From: Pseudomonas sp. Fl4BN1
GTDB taxonomy: Bacteria > Pseudomonadota > Gammaproteobacteria > Pseudomonadales > Pseudomonadaceae
DNA: 64,000 nucleotides
Assembly (NCBI RefSeq): GCF_009908285.1
Contig: NZ_JAAARM010000022.1
Span: 56,480-120,479 of the forward strand
Direction: 5' to 3'
Shown here: in pieces, positions 31,842 to 41,474 of the stretch
How the letters are laid out: every line of letters begins with the position of its first letter
How positions within the stretch are numbered: the stretch's first letter is position 1
Position numbers and translations under genes: made by a program
The notes under the pieces: model-generated
The model's input: only the letters and a program-made list of their open reading frames with translations
Databases searched by the model: none
Told to the model about the DNA's origin: nothing

Positions 31842-33332
31842 ATGGCTATTGCCCCACTGCTCGCCGCTACCACGGCCTTTATCCAGCGCGCCCCGCGCAT
31901 GTTGATCGGCGCCGACTGGGTCGAGGCCGCTGACGGCCAGACCATGTCCCTGCGCAACCCGGCCACCGGCGAACAGCTGTGCCTGGTGCCCCGGGCCACG
32001 GTGGACGATGTCAACCGCGCCGTATTGGCGGCACGCCAGGCGTTCGATGATTCACCCTGGACTCGCACCCGGCCCCGGGAGCGGCAGAACCTGCTGTGGA
32101 AACTCGCCGACCTGATGCAGCGCGACGCAGAGCTGCTGGCCCAGCTGGAATGCCTGAACAACGGCAAGAGCGCCGCCGTGGCCCAGGTCATGGACGTGCA
32201 GCTGTCCATCGACTTTCTGCGCTACATGGCCGGCTGGGCCACCAAGATCGAAGGCAGCAGCGTCGAGGTCTCGATGCCGCTGATGCCCGACGCTCAGTTC
32301 CACAGCTTCATCCGCCGTGAAGCGGTGGGCGTGGTGGGGGCCATCGTCGCCTGGAACTTCCCCCTGTTGCTGGCCTGCTGGAAGCTCGGTCCGGCCCTGG
32401 CCACCGGTTGCACCGTGGTGCTCAAGCCCGCCGATGAGACGCCACTGAGCGCACTGAAGCTGGCCGAACTGGTGCAGGAAGCCGGTTACCCCGACGGCGT
32501 GTTCAACGTGGTCACCGGTACCGGTATCACTGCCGGCAGCGCCCTGACCCACAACCCCCTGGTGGACAAACTGACCTTCACCGGCTCGACCGCCGTGGGC
32601 AAGGAAATCGGCAAGATCGCCATGGATTCCATGACCCGGGTGACCCTGGAACTGGGGGGCAAGTCGCCGACGATCGTCATGGCCGACGCCGACCTGGGCA
32701 ACGCGGCGGCCGGTGCCGCCAGCGCGATTTTCTTCAACCAGGGCCAGGTGTGCTGCGCCGGTTCCCGGCTCTATGTGCAGCGCAAGCATTTCGACAACGT
32801 GGTGGCCGACATCGCCGGCATCGCCAATGCCATGAAACTGGGCAACGGCCTGGATGCCAGTGTCGAGATGGGCCCGCTGATTTCCGCGCGGCAACAGGAG
32901 CGGGTCTACCGCTACATCGAGATGGGCCGGGAAAGCGGCGCCACCATCGCCTGTGGCGGTGAACAGTTCGGGCCGGGGTATTTCGTCAAGCCAACGGTGA
33001 TTGTCGATGTCGACCAGAAACACTCCCTGGTCCAGGAAGAGATCTTCGGCCCGGTGCTGGTGGCAATTCCTTTCGACGATGAAGCCGATGCCTTGCGCAT
33101 GGCTAATGACAGTCCCTACGGGCTGGGGGCAAGCATCTGGTCCAACGATCTGGCGGCGGTGCACCGGATGATTCCCCGGATCAAGTCCGGCTCGGTATGG
33201 GTCAACTGCCACAGTGCACTGGACCCGGCACTGCCATTCGGCGGTTACAAGATGTCTGGCGTTGGTCGGGAAATGGGCCATGCGGCGATTGAGCACTATA
33301 CCGAGCTGAAATCGGTGTTGATCAAGCTCTAA
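31842..33332 (+). CDS. Phenylacetaldehyde-type aldehyde dehydrogenase
   Basis: The 496-aa enzyme has all class ALDH landmarks: WNFPLLL, Glu270 in VTLELGGKSP, catalytic Cys304 in NQGQVCCAGSR, and VQEEIFGPVL. It resembles phenylacetaldehyde dehydrogenases (FeaB, PadA, PeaE), which oxidise aldehydes made from amines with NAD+. It is placed beside the amine-dehydrogenase locus and behind a sigma-54 promoter, so it probably handles the aldehydes produced by QHNDH. The first Met of the annotated start follows CAAGAGGCTTCGCC. Exact substrate preference is inferred. Confidence 0.85.
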   Translation: MAIAPLLAATTAFIQRAPRMLIGADWVEAADGQTMSLRNPATGEQLCLVPRATVDDVNRAVLAARQAFDDSPWTRTRPRERQNLLWKLADLMQRDAELLAQLECLNNGKSAAVAQVMDVQLSIDFLRYMAGWATKIEGSSVEVSMPLMPDAQFHSFIRREAVGVVGAIVAWNFPLLLACWKLGPALATGCTVVLKPADETPLSALKLAELVQEAGYPDGVFNVVTGTGITAGSALTHNPLVDKLTFTGSTAVGKEIGKIAMDSMTRVTLELGGKSPTIVMADADLGNAAAGAASAIFFNQGQVCCAGSRLYVQRKHFDNVVADIAGIANAMKLGNGLDASVEMGPLISARQQERVYRYIEMGRESGATIACGGEQFGPGYFVKPTVIVDVDQKHSLVQEEIFGPVLVAIPFDDEADALRMANDSPYGLGASIWSNDLAAVHRMIPRIKSGSVWVNCHSALDPALPFGGYKMSGVGREMGHAAIEHYTELKSVLIKL

Positions 33333-33404
33333 CCCGCGCCAATCAGGCGTTCGCGCCCCCCGCGAGCGCCGCCTGCAACAGCCCAGACAGCCCCTGTCAG
33401 GGAG

Positions 33405-33423
33405 CGCCGGCCGCTGGCCGGCG
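33405..33423 (+). terminator. Strong hairpin after aldehyde dehydrogenase
   Basis: CGCCGGCC-GCT-GGCCGGCG, 8-bp perfect stem, 73 bp after the stop. No T-run follows, so it may act as a stabiliser or a weak terminator. The remaining 130 bp to the next gene show no other signal. Confidence 0.4.
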
Positions 33424-33556
33424 TCCCCCCGACCAATGCCCGGTTCATGGGTAAAACGGCTGCTACGCTCAGCGCGAGCCGACCCGCCACCTGGCACAGG
33501 AGCCCGGCTCATCAACCTGCAACGCCTCAAACCACCGAAAACCTGAGGAAAGCATC

Positions 33557-35464
33557 ATGAGATCAAATGGAAATGATCACGACTATGTCCAGTGCGGTTG
33601 CCACAACCCGATCTGGAACGCTTTGAAGGACACTCTCGACCCGGACAGCCACTCCGCGAGTCAGCCACATAGCGCACAGGATCTGGCAAAGGAACTGACC
33701 GGCGAATCCATCATCTTTACCGGCGGCACCATCTACCCCATGCGCCACGGCAACATGGACGAACGCGTCGAGGCCCTTGGCATCCATGCCGGTGACGTTG
33801 TCGCATCAGGCACCCTGGCCGTCGTCGAAGCCCGCATGAAAGCCCTGGGCATTGCCTACAAGAAGCAGTCCCTGGGCGGTAAAACCCTGTTGCCCGGCCT
33901 GGTCGAACCCCACGCGCATATCGTGCAGAGCTGTGCCATGGAAGGCTGGCTGAACCTGGGAGCGGTTGATACCGAAAACCCTGATGAAAAGAAGAACCAA
34001 CGACTACGGCCCGTCTATGACTGGGGCTGGTTAAAAGACACCATCCAGAGCCACCTCCCCAAGGACAACTCGAGCTGGATCCTCGGACACATGGTCGATC
34101 CGGCACTGATGCCCTTCGAAGTCGTCCCTGGCGGCCAGAACAAACTCATCACCTTGCAGTGTGGCTCCGGCGACGTCGGCAACCTGGACACTATCGACCA
34201 GCAGCACCCAATGCTGCTCATCAGTGCATCCATGCACACCGCCTACCTGAACACCGCGGCGAGCGAGGCGGTGTTTAAAAAGACCGGCATCCAAGCCAAA
34301 AACGGCGTCCTGCAGGAAGGCGACGTGTTGTCCGCCATCAAGGCCATTCCCCTCAAGCAGAAGCTGGAAATGCTGAAGGTCTTCAAGCGCCTCGACGACT
34401 ATTTCGACAAAGCGTCCCGCCGCGGGATTACCCTGCTGTATGACGCGATGATGGACCCCATGTCGAAGCGGGTATTGACCGCCTACTTCCTGACTCACCC
34501 GAGGAACCTCCGGATTGGTTACGCCGCCGCCTGCGATGGCTCGGCCGATAGCATCAAAGCGCTGCCGCGCTACCAGCCCGTCAGCCGAGAAGAGGCCAAG
34601 CGTTTCTATCAAGGCTCGGTCAAGCTGGTGTCCGATGGTTCCAATCAAGGGCTGACGGGCTACCAGGCCACGAAATACTGCTGCAATGCGGCTAGTCCGC
34701 TGGGCAATTTCAATTTCTGCGACACTGCGCAGCCGACACCGGTAAAAATCCCCGAGACCTACAAGAACCTCGTGCGCAATGCCGTCGAGACTGGCTGGCC
34801 ACTGATGATTCACGCCAACGGCGACCGGGCCATCGAGTTCACCCTGCAAGCCTATGAGGATGCCTTGCAAGGCCAAAGCGGCCTGGAAAAACGCCATCGC
34901 ATCGAACACTGCTCGCTGCTGACCGAGAACAGCCTCGCGACCATGAAGCGCCTGGGCCTGTCACCCAGCTTCCTGATCGGCCATGTCGGGTACTGGGGCT
35001 ACTCCTTCAGACACGCCATTTTTGATAAAAAGGCCGAAGTCATGCTCGACCTGTGCCAATCGGCCCTGGAGCAGCAGCTGAAGATCTCCCTGCACAGCGA
35101 CTGCTCGGTAACGCCACTGGGGCCCCTGCGCTCCATGGAGCAAGCGGTGACCCGCAAGATGGAAGGCATTCGTGATACACAGCAGCCTGCGCAGTTCATC
35201 AGCGACCCTCGCAAGCAACCGATCCTCAACGAGGCCGAGTGCCTGACCCGCAAGCAAGCCTTGAAAGCCATCACCTATGACGCGGCCTGGCAGTGCCATG
35301 CCGAAGGCTGGACCGGGTCCTTGCAGGACAAAAACTTCGCGGACTTCGTGATTCTCGAGCAGGATCCGCTGGACGAAAAAGTGCCGGCCACCTCGATCAG
35401 GGACATCAAGATCTGCGAAACCTGGAAAGGCGGCCAGCGGGTGTACCTCAATCCCGGTAGCTGA
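33557..35464 (+). CDS. Amidohydrolase_3 (YtcJ-like) metal-dependent hydrolase
   Basis: A 635-aa cytoplasmic amidohydrolase; no signal peptide is seen. The metal motif LPGLVEPHAHIV follows the leading beta-sandwich strands (IIFTGGTIYP). Later HANGDRAIEF and RIEHCSLLTE supply further metal ligands, and LHSDCSVTPLGPL places the catalytic Asp. The middle is the usual TIM barrel. Its N-terminal ~45 residues include two close Cys (QCGCHNP), which is unusual. AAACCTGAGGAAAGCATC precedes ATG. The substrate is unknown; an amide derived from an amine substrate is possible given the location. Confidence 0.8.
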   Translation: MRSNGNDHDYVQCGCHNPIWNALKDTLDPDSHSASQPHSAQDLAKELTGESIIFTGGTIYPMRHGNMDERVEALGIHAGDVVASGTLAVVEARMKALGIAYKKQSLGGKTLLPGLVEPHAHIVQSCAMEGWLNLGAVDTENPDEKKNQRLRPVYDWGWLKDTIQSHLPKDNSSWILGHMVDPALMPFEVVPGGQNKLITLQCGSGDVGNLDTIDQQHPMLLISASMHTAYLNTAASEAVFKKTGIQAKNGVLQEGDVLSAIKAIPLKQKLEMLKVFKRLDDYFDKASRRGITLLYDAMMDPMSKRVLTAYFLTHPRNLRIGYAAACDGSADSIKALPRYQPVSREEAKRFYQGSVKLVSDGSNQGLTGYQATKYCCNAASPLGNFNFCDTAQPTPVKIPETYKNLVRNAVETGWPLMIHANGDRAIEFTLQAYEDALQGQSGLEKRHRIEHCSLLTENSLATMKRLGLSPSFLIGHVGYWGYSFRHAIFDKKAEVMLDLCQSALEQQLKISLHSDCSVTPLGPLRSMEQAVTRKMEGIRDTQQPAQFISDPRKQPILNEAECLTRKQALKAITYDAAWQCHAEGWTGSLQDKNFADFVILEQDPLDEKVPATSIRDIKICETWKGGQRVYLNPGS

Positions 35465-35477
35465 CCGCTAGCCATCC

Positions 35478-35507
35478 TAAGCCGGGGCCTGTCTGGGCCT
35501 CGGCTTA
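35478..35507. terminator. Hairpin between convergent genes
   Basis: TAAGCCG-G-GGCC, loop TGTCTG, GGCC-T-CGGCTTA: a 12-position stem with one mismatch, right after the amidohydrolase stop and before the qhpG stop. No long T-run. Confidence 0.55.
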
Positions 35508-35626
35508 CAGCTTCAAATCGGGACGACACGCTCTGGATGAGCGCTGTGCGGATCGCGAACAAGCCCGACCGGCGCCGTGGAAAAGGATCGACGCAAGACT
35601 GCTCGCGCTAAACCCGCCCCGCGCCC

Positions 35627-36946
35627 TCATGGCCGATAGCCCTGTCCCAGCAACCAGCCGCGCACCGCCCTGCCCTGTTCTTCGTCCAGGCCTGACAAGG
35701 CTGCGTGGGACGATTGTTGCTGCAACCGACGCAGCACAGGCGCCAGCTCAACACCTTGCACATGCCAGACACCCAACGGCTGGTCAGGGGTAATCACCAC
35801 CTCAACTTCATCCACCAGGCCATCGCGTAATACCGGGGCGCGCTCGATGCGCAGGGCAGAGAAATCCAGCGTATTGTGCGCCGGCCGCTGGTCCGGCCAT
35901 TGCCGGCGGGCCTGCCAAAAAGGCTGCTCGGGCCAACGCTGTTCGTCGGCGTAGAAGTCCCGGCCGATGCGGGCAAAACGCAGGAACAGCTGCTCTACCC
36001 GCTGCCGGTGAAACTGCCGCGCCAGGGCCGCGCGCTCCGGCCGTTGCAACAGGGTGTTGATCACTGCCGGCGCCTGCAAGGCCGAGGACAGGGATTGGAA
36101 AATCCCATTGCCCGACAGCGGGTCCACCGCCATGGCCGCATCGCCGACCCGCAGCCAATTGTCGCCACACACCTGGGGACTGAGGATCGCCGTACTGCTG
36201 CGGGCATGCAGGTGCAGGTCGTGCTCCTCTGCCCCGGCAAAAAAAACCTCGGCCAGGGGCGAACTCCGACGGCGCTGGCGACAATACTCCAGCAACTGCG
36301 CCTTGCCCGGCAGGTCAGCGCTGGCCACATCCACCGTAAGCTGCCAATAGCATTGGCCATCCGCTCGCCGGGCCATCCAGGCCCAGCCATCCTCCAGACT
36401 GTGCACGGCGCTGGCCGCACGGCCGCGCGGCCCCTGCCAGCGGTTGAGCAGACTGACGGTTTCCGGCCCGCGCAGGCCTGAGCCCTCGCCCTGACACAAC
36501 ACCTTGCCGAGCGCAGGAGCCTGGCGCCCGCGGGCCTCCACCAGAAACTCGCCGAAGATCTGCTCATGTCCCTCCACCTGGACCCGATGCCCAGTGTCGG
36601 TGGACTGCACGCCCAGCACCCGCCCCTCGATCATCCGCACTCCAGCCAAGCGCAAGGCGTCGCGCAGGCCACGGTCGAAGGCCGGGCGGTCCAGCAGGTA
36701 TTCAATGTTCTGCGCATGCTCCTGGCCGTTCCACGCCACTTGCCGCTGGGAAGGTTGCAGGGCCTGGGCCAGCGCCTGTTCCAGGCCGGCGCCGCGCAGG
36801 GCCTCCAGCACCCGTACCGAGACGCCTTCCAGGGCCGGAAAACGCCGCCAGTCACTGACCAGGGTCACGGGGTAATCGAGACGCCGCAACCCCAGTGCCA
36901 CTGCGGCACCGGCCGGGCCGGCGCCGAGAATCAGGATCGCTGGCAT
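35627..36946 (-). CDS. qhpG: Flavin-dependent monooxygenase for CTQ formation
   Basis: A 439-aa flavoprotein: FAD motif ILILGAGPAGAAVALGLRRL at the N-terminus and a second FAD block WLRVGDAAMAVDPLSGNGIF in the C-terminal half, as in tryptophan halogenases and aromatic hydroxylases. QhpG adds the oxygen atoms to the gamma-subunit tryptophan after QhpD cross-linking. Its start overlaps the qhpE stop by 16 bp. The set qhpG-qhpE-qhpF with the regulator matches the maturation genes of the QHNDH system, here in an operon separate from qhpADCB. Confidence 0.85.
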   Translation of the reverse strand: MPAILILGAGPAGAAVALGLRRLDYPVTLVSDWRRFPALEGVSVRVLEALRGAGLEQALAQALQPSQRQVAWNGQEHAQNIEYLLDRPAFDRGLRDALRLAGVRMIEGRVLGVQSTDTGHRVQVEGHEQIFGEFLVEARGRQAPALGKVLCQGEGSGLRGPETVSLLNRWQGPRGRAASAVHSLEDGWAWMARRADGQCYWQLTVDVASADLPGKAQLLEYCRQRRRSSPLAEVFFAGAEEHDLHLHARSSTAILSPQVCGDNWLRVGDAAMAVDPLSGNGIFQSLSSALQAPAVINTLLQRPERAALARQFHRQRVEQLFLRFARIGRDFYADEQRWPEQPFWQARRQWPDQRPAHNTLDFSALRIERAPVLRDGLVDEVEVVITPDQPLGVWHVQGVELAPVLRRLQQQSSHAALSGLDEEQGRAVRGWLLGQGYRP

Positions 36947-37614
36947 GACAGGTGTCGCCGTTCAGGACCATGGTAAGCAGCTTGCGCTTGCAGCCACTGG
37001 CGAATCTGCGGATGGCTGGCGCCGGGATGTGTCTGCAAGTAGGCGGCGATATGCCCGCTCAAGGCGGCGCATCCCAGGCTGGCACCGGCTTGCCCCGGGC
37101 CGCAACCTCGCACACAGGCGGCAAAATCCGCTTGCGCGGTGTCCAGCCAGGACCATTGATCGGCGCTACAGCGGGCATCACCAGTCACTCGCAACACCCC
37201 GGGATAGCTGGCCGGGTACACCGGCTCACCCTGGGCCGGGCTGGAGGCGCAGAGCAACACGCCGCGAGCGGCAGCTTCGGCGCAGGCCTGACGCAGTAGC
37301 TGGCGATCCTGGCGCAGGCCCAGGCTGAGGTTGATCAGGCATACGCCCTGCTCCAACAACCAATACAGCGCAGCGGCCACTTGCAGGGCACTGGTGACTC
37401 CGCGCTGGTCGAACACCTGGGCCACGCACAGGCGTGCCGCCGGTGCCCGCTGGCGGATGGCTTCGATCACCGCACTGCCATGGCCCAGAGCGTCCTCCTG
37501 CAACTCACCCTCCTCCAGCCCTCGCGGCGTCAGGAAGAAACGCCGACCGGCATTGACCGGCTGATGTGCGGCATGGCCACTGTCGATGACGCCAATGCGC
37601 AACTCAGGCTTCAT
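36931..37614 (-). CDS. qhpE: Subtilisin-like leader peptidase of QHNDH gamma
   Basis: From ATG 37614 the protein is 227 aa, small for a subtilase. Triad residues are Asp11 (GVIDSGHA), His45 (DALGHGSAV) and Ser179 (GASLGCAALSGH). The usual oxyanion-hole Asn block (AAGN) is replaced by CASSPAQGE, an oddity. There is no signal peptide, which agrees with a cytoplasmic role in removing the 28-residue leader of QhpC. The start overlaps the qhpF stop by 11 bp. The N-terminal open extension beyond 37614 lies in qhpF and is not used. Confidence 0.85.
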   Translation of the reverse strand: MKPELRIGVIDSGHAAHQPVNAGRRFFLTPRGLEEGELQEDALGHGSAVIEAIRQRAPAARLCVAQVFDQRGVTSALQVAAALYWLLEQGVCLINLSLGLRQDRQLLRQACAEAAARGVLLCASSPAQGEPVYPASYPGVLRVTGDARCSADQWSWLDTAQADFAACVRGCGPGQAGASLGCAALSGHIAAYLQTHPGASHPQIRQWLQAQAAYHGPERRHLSCQRS

Positions 37615-39322
37615 GGGCCACCGCCACGGTGTGCAGTACGCCGTCCAGCAGTTCGAAGCGCTGGTCGGCATCGGCCAGAGTCGAAGGCCGATGGCTGATG
37701 AGGATCCGCGTGCGCCCGGCAAACAGCCGGTCGATGGCCTCGATCACCTCGCGCTCGGTGGCCTCATCCACCGCCGAGGTGGCTTCGTCCAACACCAGGA
37801 TCATCGGGTCCTGGAGCAAGGCACGGGCAATCGCGATACGTTGTTTCTGCCCGCCGGAGAGCTGCTGGCCGCGCTCGCCCAGGGGGCTGTCCAGGCCTTC
37901 GGGCAGAGACTCGATGAGACTTTGCAACTGCGCCAGACGCGCCACTTCGGCCACCGCTTCGCGGCTGGCATCGGGCACGCTGTAGGCCAGGTTGTCCGCC
38001 AGGCTGCCGCGAAACAGCACGATGTCCTGGCTGACTACCGCTACCCGGTGGCGCAGTTGCGCCAGGTCCAACTCTCGCAGATCGATCCCCCCCAACAGCA
38101 CCTGCCCGGATTGAGGATCGTGGTGGCGCTGCAACAGGTCGATCAGGGTGCTTTTACCGGCACCCGAAGCGCCACTCAGGGCCACTTTGCGGCCATAGGG
38201 AATCCGCGCCTCGATGCCGCTCAAGGTCACGGCACGGCCAGGATGACTGAAGTGCACTGCCTTGAAGTGCAACTCGCCATTGTCCGGCACCGGCCGCGGC
38301 GTTTGCGGTGCGCTGATGCTCGGCTCTTCGCCCCGCAGTTCCATGACCCGGCCCAGGCTCACGGTCATGCGCTGGATTGCCACGTACAGCCCCAGCAAAC
38401 TCTGCACCGGCCCCACGGCCATCCCCAGATAAGTGGAAAAGGCAATCAGCGCCCCCAGTTGCCAGGTGCCCTGCACCACCCAGTAACCGCCAATCAGGAA
38501 CGCGCAAGCCCGAGACAGCGAGGTCAAGGTGCCAGGCACCGCCTGGGTGAAGAACTCGGTGACTTGCAGCTTGAGCAACTGGCTCATGTAGCCCTGGCCG
38601 AGGCGATCCAGGCGCTGGGCTTCGCGTTGTTGCTGGCCGGCGCTCTGGATGAATTTCATCACCGGCAGGGTTTCCACCATGAACGACGACATGTCCGCCG
38701 AACGCTCGCGCAACTGGCGCACGTCACGTTCCACCTTGCGCCGCATCCAGCGCAGCCAGAGCACGTCCAGGGGAATCAGCACCAGGGCCAGCAACGAGAG
38801 TTTCCAGGACAGAGTCAGGAGCATCGCCAGGGCCACCACCAGGCCGATCACGCTGGACACCGCGGAGAACAGCGAGTCCACGGCGAAGCGCTGGATCTCC
38901 GCGACATCGCCGTCCAGGCGCGACATCAGGTCACCGATCCGCCGCTGTCCATAGAAGCTCGGCGACAGGCGTTGCAGGTGGCGGTACAGGTCATCGCGCA
39001 GGGCAAACAGAATGCGCCCGGACAAGCGTGTATGCAGGTAGCGGTTGACGCCCGACAGCAAGGTGCCGAGCAACCCGGCGAAAATCATCAGGCCGGCGAT
39101 CAACACCAGCTTGGAAAAGTCTCGGGCCAGCAGGCCATCGTCAATCAGCAACTTGGTCAGCCAGGGTTGCACCAACACCAGCAACGACGCGCACACCGAC
39201 AGGCCCAACAAGCCGCCAATGGCCAGGCGATGAGGCCGGACGAAACTGTAGAGCCAGCCCAGGGCGGCGCTCAGCGCCTGGGGATCGCGGCTGTCCACCA
39301 GCCGAGTGATCAGGCGCTGCAT
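37604..39322 (-). CDS. qhpF: ABC transporter (fused membrane and ATPase domains)
   Basis: A 572-aa half-transporter with six membrane helices in residues ~25-320 and an ATPase domain ~340-570: Walker A GASGAGKSTLIDLL, signature LSGGQKQRIAIARALLQ, Walker B ILVLDEATSAVDE. QhpF is thought to export the processed gamma subunit across the inner membrane. Its ATG overlaps the stop of the upstream regulator gene by one base (TGATG). A QHNDH role is inferred from position among qhpG, qhpE and the regulator. Confidence 0.85.
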   Translation of the reverse strand: MQRLITRLVDSRDPQALSAALGWLYSFVRPHRLAIGGLLGLSVCASLLVLVQPWLTKLLIDDGLLARDFSKLVLIAGLMIFAGLLGTLLSGVNRYLHTRLSGRILFALRDDLYRHLQRLSPSFYGQRRIGDLMSRLDGDVAEIQRFAVDSLFSAVSSVIGLVVALAMLLTLSWKLSLLALVLIPLDVLWLRWMRRKVERDVRQLRERSADMSSFMVETLPVMKFIQSAGQQQREAQRLDRLGQGYMSQLLKLQVTEFFTQAVPGTLTSLSRACAFLIGGYWVVQGTWQLGALIAFSTYLGMAVGPVQSLLGLYVAIQRMTVSLGRVMELRGEEPSISAPQTPRPVPDNGELHFKAVHFSHPGRAVTLSGIEARIPYGRKVALSGASGAGKSTLIDLLQRHHDPQSGQVLLGGIDLRELDLAQLRHRVAVVSQDIVLFRGSLADNLAYSVPDASREAVAEVARLAQLQSLIESLPEGLDSPLGERGQQLSGGQKQRIAIARALLQDPMILVLDEATSAVDEATEREVIEAIDRLFAGRTRILISHRPSTLADADQRFELLDGVLHTVAVAHEA

Positions 39323-41229
39323 CAGCAGCGCAACTGTTTGAGTTTGCGGTACAGGGTCGCGCGGCTGATGCCCAGGGCGTCCGCCGCGGCCGATACGTTG
39401 CCCTGGTGGTTGTCCAGGGCGCTACGGATCAACTCCAGTTCGTTCTCGCGAATGCTTCCGGTCTGTGGCCGCTCGCTGGCATTCAGGTCGTCAAGCATGC
39501 TGTCCGGCAGATGCTCGAGGCCGATGTGGGTTTCCCCCTCTTCGCGCAAGGCCAGGGCGGTGCGCAAGACCATCTCCAGTTGCCGGATGTTGCCCGGCCA
39601 GTGGTAGTCCACCAGCAGCCGGCGCAGGTCCTCGGCGATCGCCACTTCGGCGCCGCCAAGCTTGCTCAGCAGTCTGTCCAGCAGGGTCGCCAGATCCTCG
39701 CGCTCGCGCAGTGCCGGCAGCAGCACGCTGATGCCGTTGACCCGGTAGAACAGGTCTTCGCGAAAGGCCTTGTCCTGCACTTGCTGCTTGAGGTCGCGGT
39801 GGGTGGCGCAGATCAGCGCGACGTCGATGTCCTGCTCCTCGCCCGCGCCCAGGGGCGCCACCTTGCGGTCCTGCAGCACCCGCAGCAGTCGCGCTTGCAG
39901 GGCCAGCGGCATGTCGCCGATCTCATCCAGAAACAGAGTGCCGCCGTGGGCCTGTTGCAGGCGTCCGATCATCCCGCCCCGGCGCGAACCGGTGAAGGCG
40001 CCTTCGCGGTAGCCGAACAACTCCGACTCGATCAAGCCCTCTGGAATCGCCGCGCAGTTGACCGCGACAAAGGGTTTCTCGGCGCGGCTGCCTGAGCGAT
40101 GCAGGGCCCGGGCCAGGACTTCCTTGCCGGTTCCGGTTTCGCCCAACAGCAACACCGGCAAGCCATTGGCCAGGCCTTGGCGGGCCATGCGCAAGGTCCG
40201 TGCGTAACGGCTGTTGCCACCGGCCAGGGCTTCCAGGTCTGGTGGCATCGGTGCGGTTTTGGGTGGCGCACTGCGCGGCCCACGGTGCAGATTCAACGAA
40301 GGCTGTGGTGCCCGCAGGGCCTTGTAGAACAGCTCGCCCTTGGCGGTCTGCAAGCTGCCCACTGCGCCTTGCTGCAGGCGCGCCAGCAACTGCAGGCCGT
40401 CGACCCCGAGAAACTCCTCGCAACGGCGTCCGACCAACGCGGCGCGCGGAGTGTTGAGCAATTGGCAGGCCTGGCCGCTGGCCGCCAGGACCTGCCCTCC
40501 CAGGCTCAAGGCCAGCAGCCCTTGCCACGGCGACTCCAGGTATTGCCGACGGCTGTGGAAAGCCAGGACGATCTGTTGCGGATAGGAGGCATAGAACACC
40601 CGGGCCTCGATCTGGCTGACCGCCATGGCCAGCAGCGCGGTGCTGTCCTGGGCACGCCCCAGCGGGCCTTCACGGGTCAGGTCGAGGACCCCGAGGATCT
40701 CGCCCTGGGGACACTGGATGGGCACCGAAGTGCAGGAGAAATGACTGAGACGATCCAGGTAATGCTCGCCGCAATCGATCAGGGTTGGCCGGGCTTCCAC
40801 CAGGGCCGTGCCCAGGGCATTGGTGCCGCGGGTGGCCTCGCTCCAGCAGGCGCCAAGGGTGATGTCCTGCACGCCGCTGTCCTTGAGCCGGTCGGCACGC
40901 CCTTCGATCGCCAGGATGGTCGCGTCGGCGTTGGCCAGGATGATCATCCCGTCCTGGCCCTGGTGCTGGGTCAGGTAGTCGATGGCCGGTGTCGCTGCGT
41001 CCAGCAACAGGCGGTTGCTGGCCAGCAGCACTTCCAGGCTGGCGCTGGATTCCAGGGTCAGTTGGTGTTGACTGCCAACGTGCACGCCATGACTGAGGCT
41101 GCGTCGCCATGAGGCATCGATTTCCGCACGCAGGACCCCGTCGGGGATCTCGCCTTCCAGGTGGAGCCGTTCCCGGGCCAGCCGGGCTTCATGTTGCTGC
41201 TCACCCTTTATTGTTTTTATAAGAGTCAT
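39322..41229 (-). CDS. Sigma-54-dependent activator (AcoR-like, GAF-AAA-Fis)
   Basis: From ATG 41229 (GGAGCGCTTG upstream) the protein is 635 aa. A GAF-like sensor region fills the N-terminal half. The AAA+ domain has Walker A GETGTGKEVLARAL, the sigma-54 contact loop GAFTGSRRGG (Ser replaces the last Ala of GAFTGA), and Walker B TLFLDEIGD. A Fis-type helix-turn-helix ends the protein (NVSAAADALGISRATLYRKL). It heads the regulator-qhpF-qhpE-qhpG operon, as PeaR-like regulators do, and probably activates the aldehyde dehydrogenase promoter at 31790 and the qhp genes in response to amines. Confidence 0.87.
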   Translation of the reverse strand: MTLIKTIKGEQQHEARLARERLHLEGEIPDGVLRAEIDASWRRSLSHGVHVGSQHQLTLESSASLEVLLASNRLLLDAATPAIDYLTQHQGQDGMIILANADATILAIEGRADRLKDSGVQDITLGACWSEATRGTNALGTALVEARPTLIDCGEHYLDRLSHFSCTSVPIQCPQGEILGVLDLTREGPLGRAQDSTALLAMAVSQIEARVFYASYPQQIVLAFHSRRQYLESPWQGLLALSLGGQVLAASGQACQLLNTPRAALVGRRCEEFLGVDGLQLLARLQQGAVGSLQTAKGELFYKALRAPQPSLNLHRGPRSAPPKTAPMPPDLEALAGGNSRYARTLRMARQGLANGLPVLLLGETGTGKEVLARALHRSGSRAEKPFVAVNCAAIPEGLIESELFGYREGAFTGSRRGGMIGRLQQAHGGTLFLDEIGDMPLALQARLLRVLQDRKVAPLGAGEEQDIDVALICATHRDLKQQVQDKAFREDLFYRVNGISVLLPALREREDLATLLDRLLSKLGGAEVAIAEDLRRLLVDYHWPGNIRQLEMVLRTALALREEGETHIGLEHLPDSMLDDLNASERPQTGSIRENELELIRSALDNHQGNVSAAADALGISRATLYRKLKQLRC

Positions 41230-41474
41230 CAAGCGCTCCGAATCGGTCCGCCCGCTGTACCCGCTCCACTCCCTTGGATTGCGCGAGGCACGCAAGCCGT
41301 GGTCAATGTCTACTCCGGGTACAAAGGGCAGTAAAGGGAAGTTTGGCTCGTGGCCAGCCTGCCTTTGCAGAAGCAAAACCTGCGCCACGAGAGAAACTGC
41401 GCCCGCGCATCTTGACGTTAACGTAAAGCGAATGGCAAGTGCCGTATGGCGCTTGCGACGGCCACCCTCAGCCG
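41230..41474. other. Intergenic region with TTGACGTTAACGTAAAG palindrome
   Basis: No gene is seen. TTGACGTTAACGTAAAG at 41412-41428 contains the palindrome ACGTTAACGT and resembles MerR-type LiuR boxes. It lies ~185 bp upstream of the sigma-54 activator start. A binding role is speculative. Confidence 0.35.
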
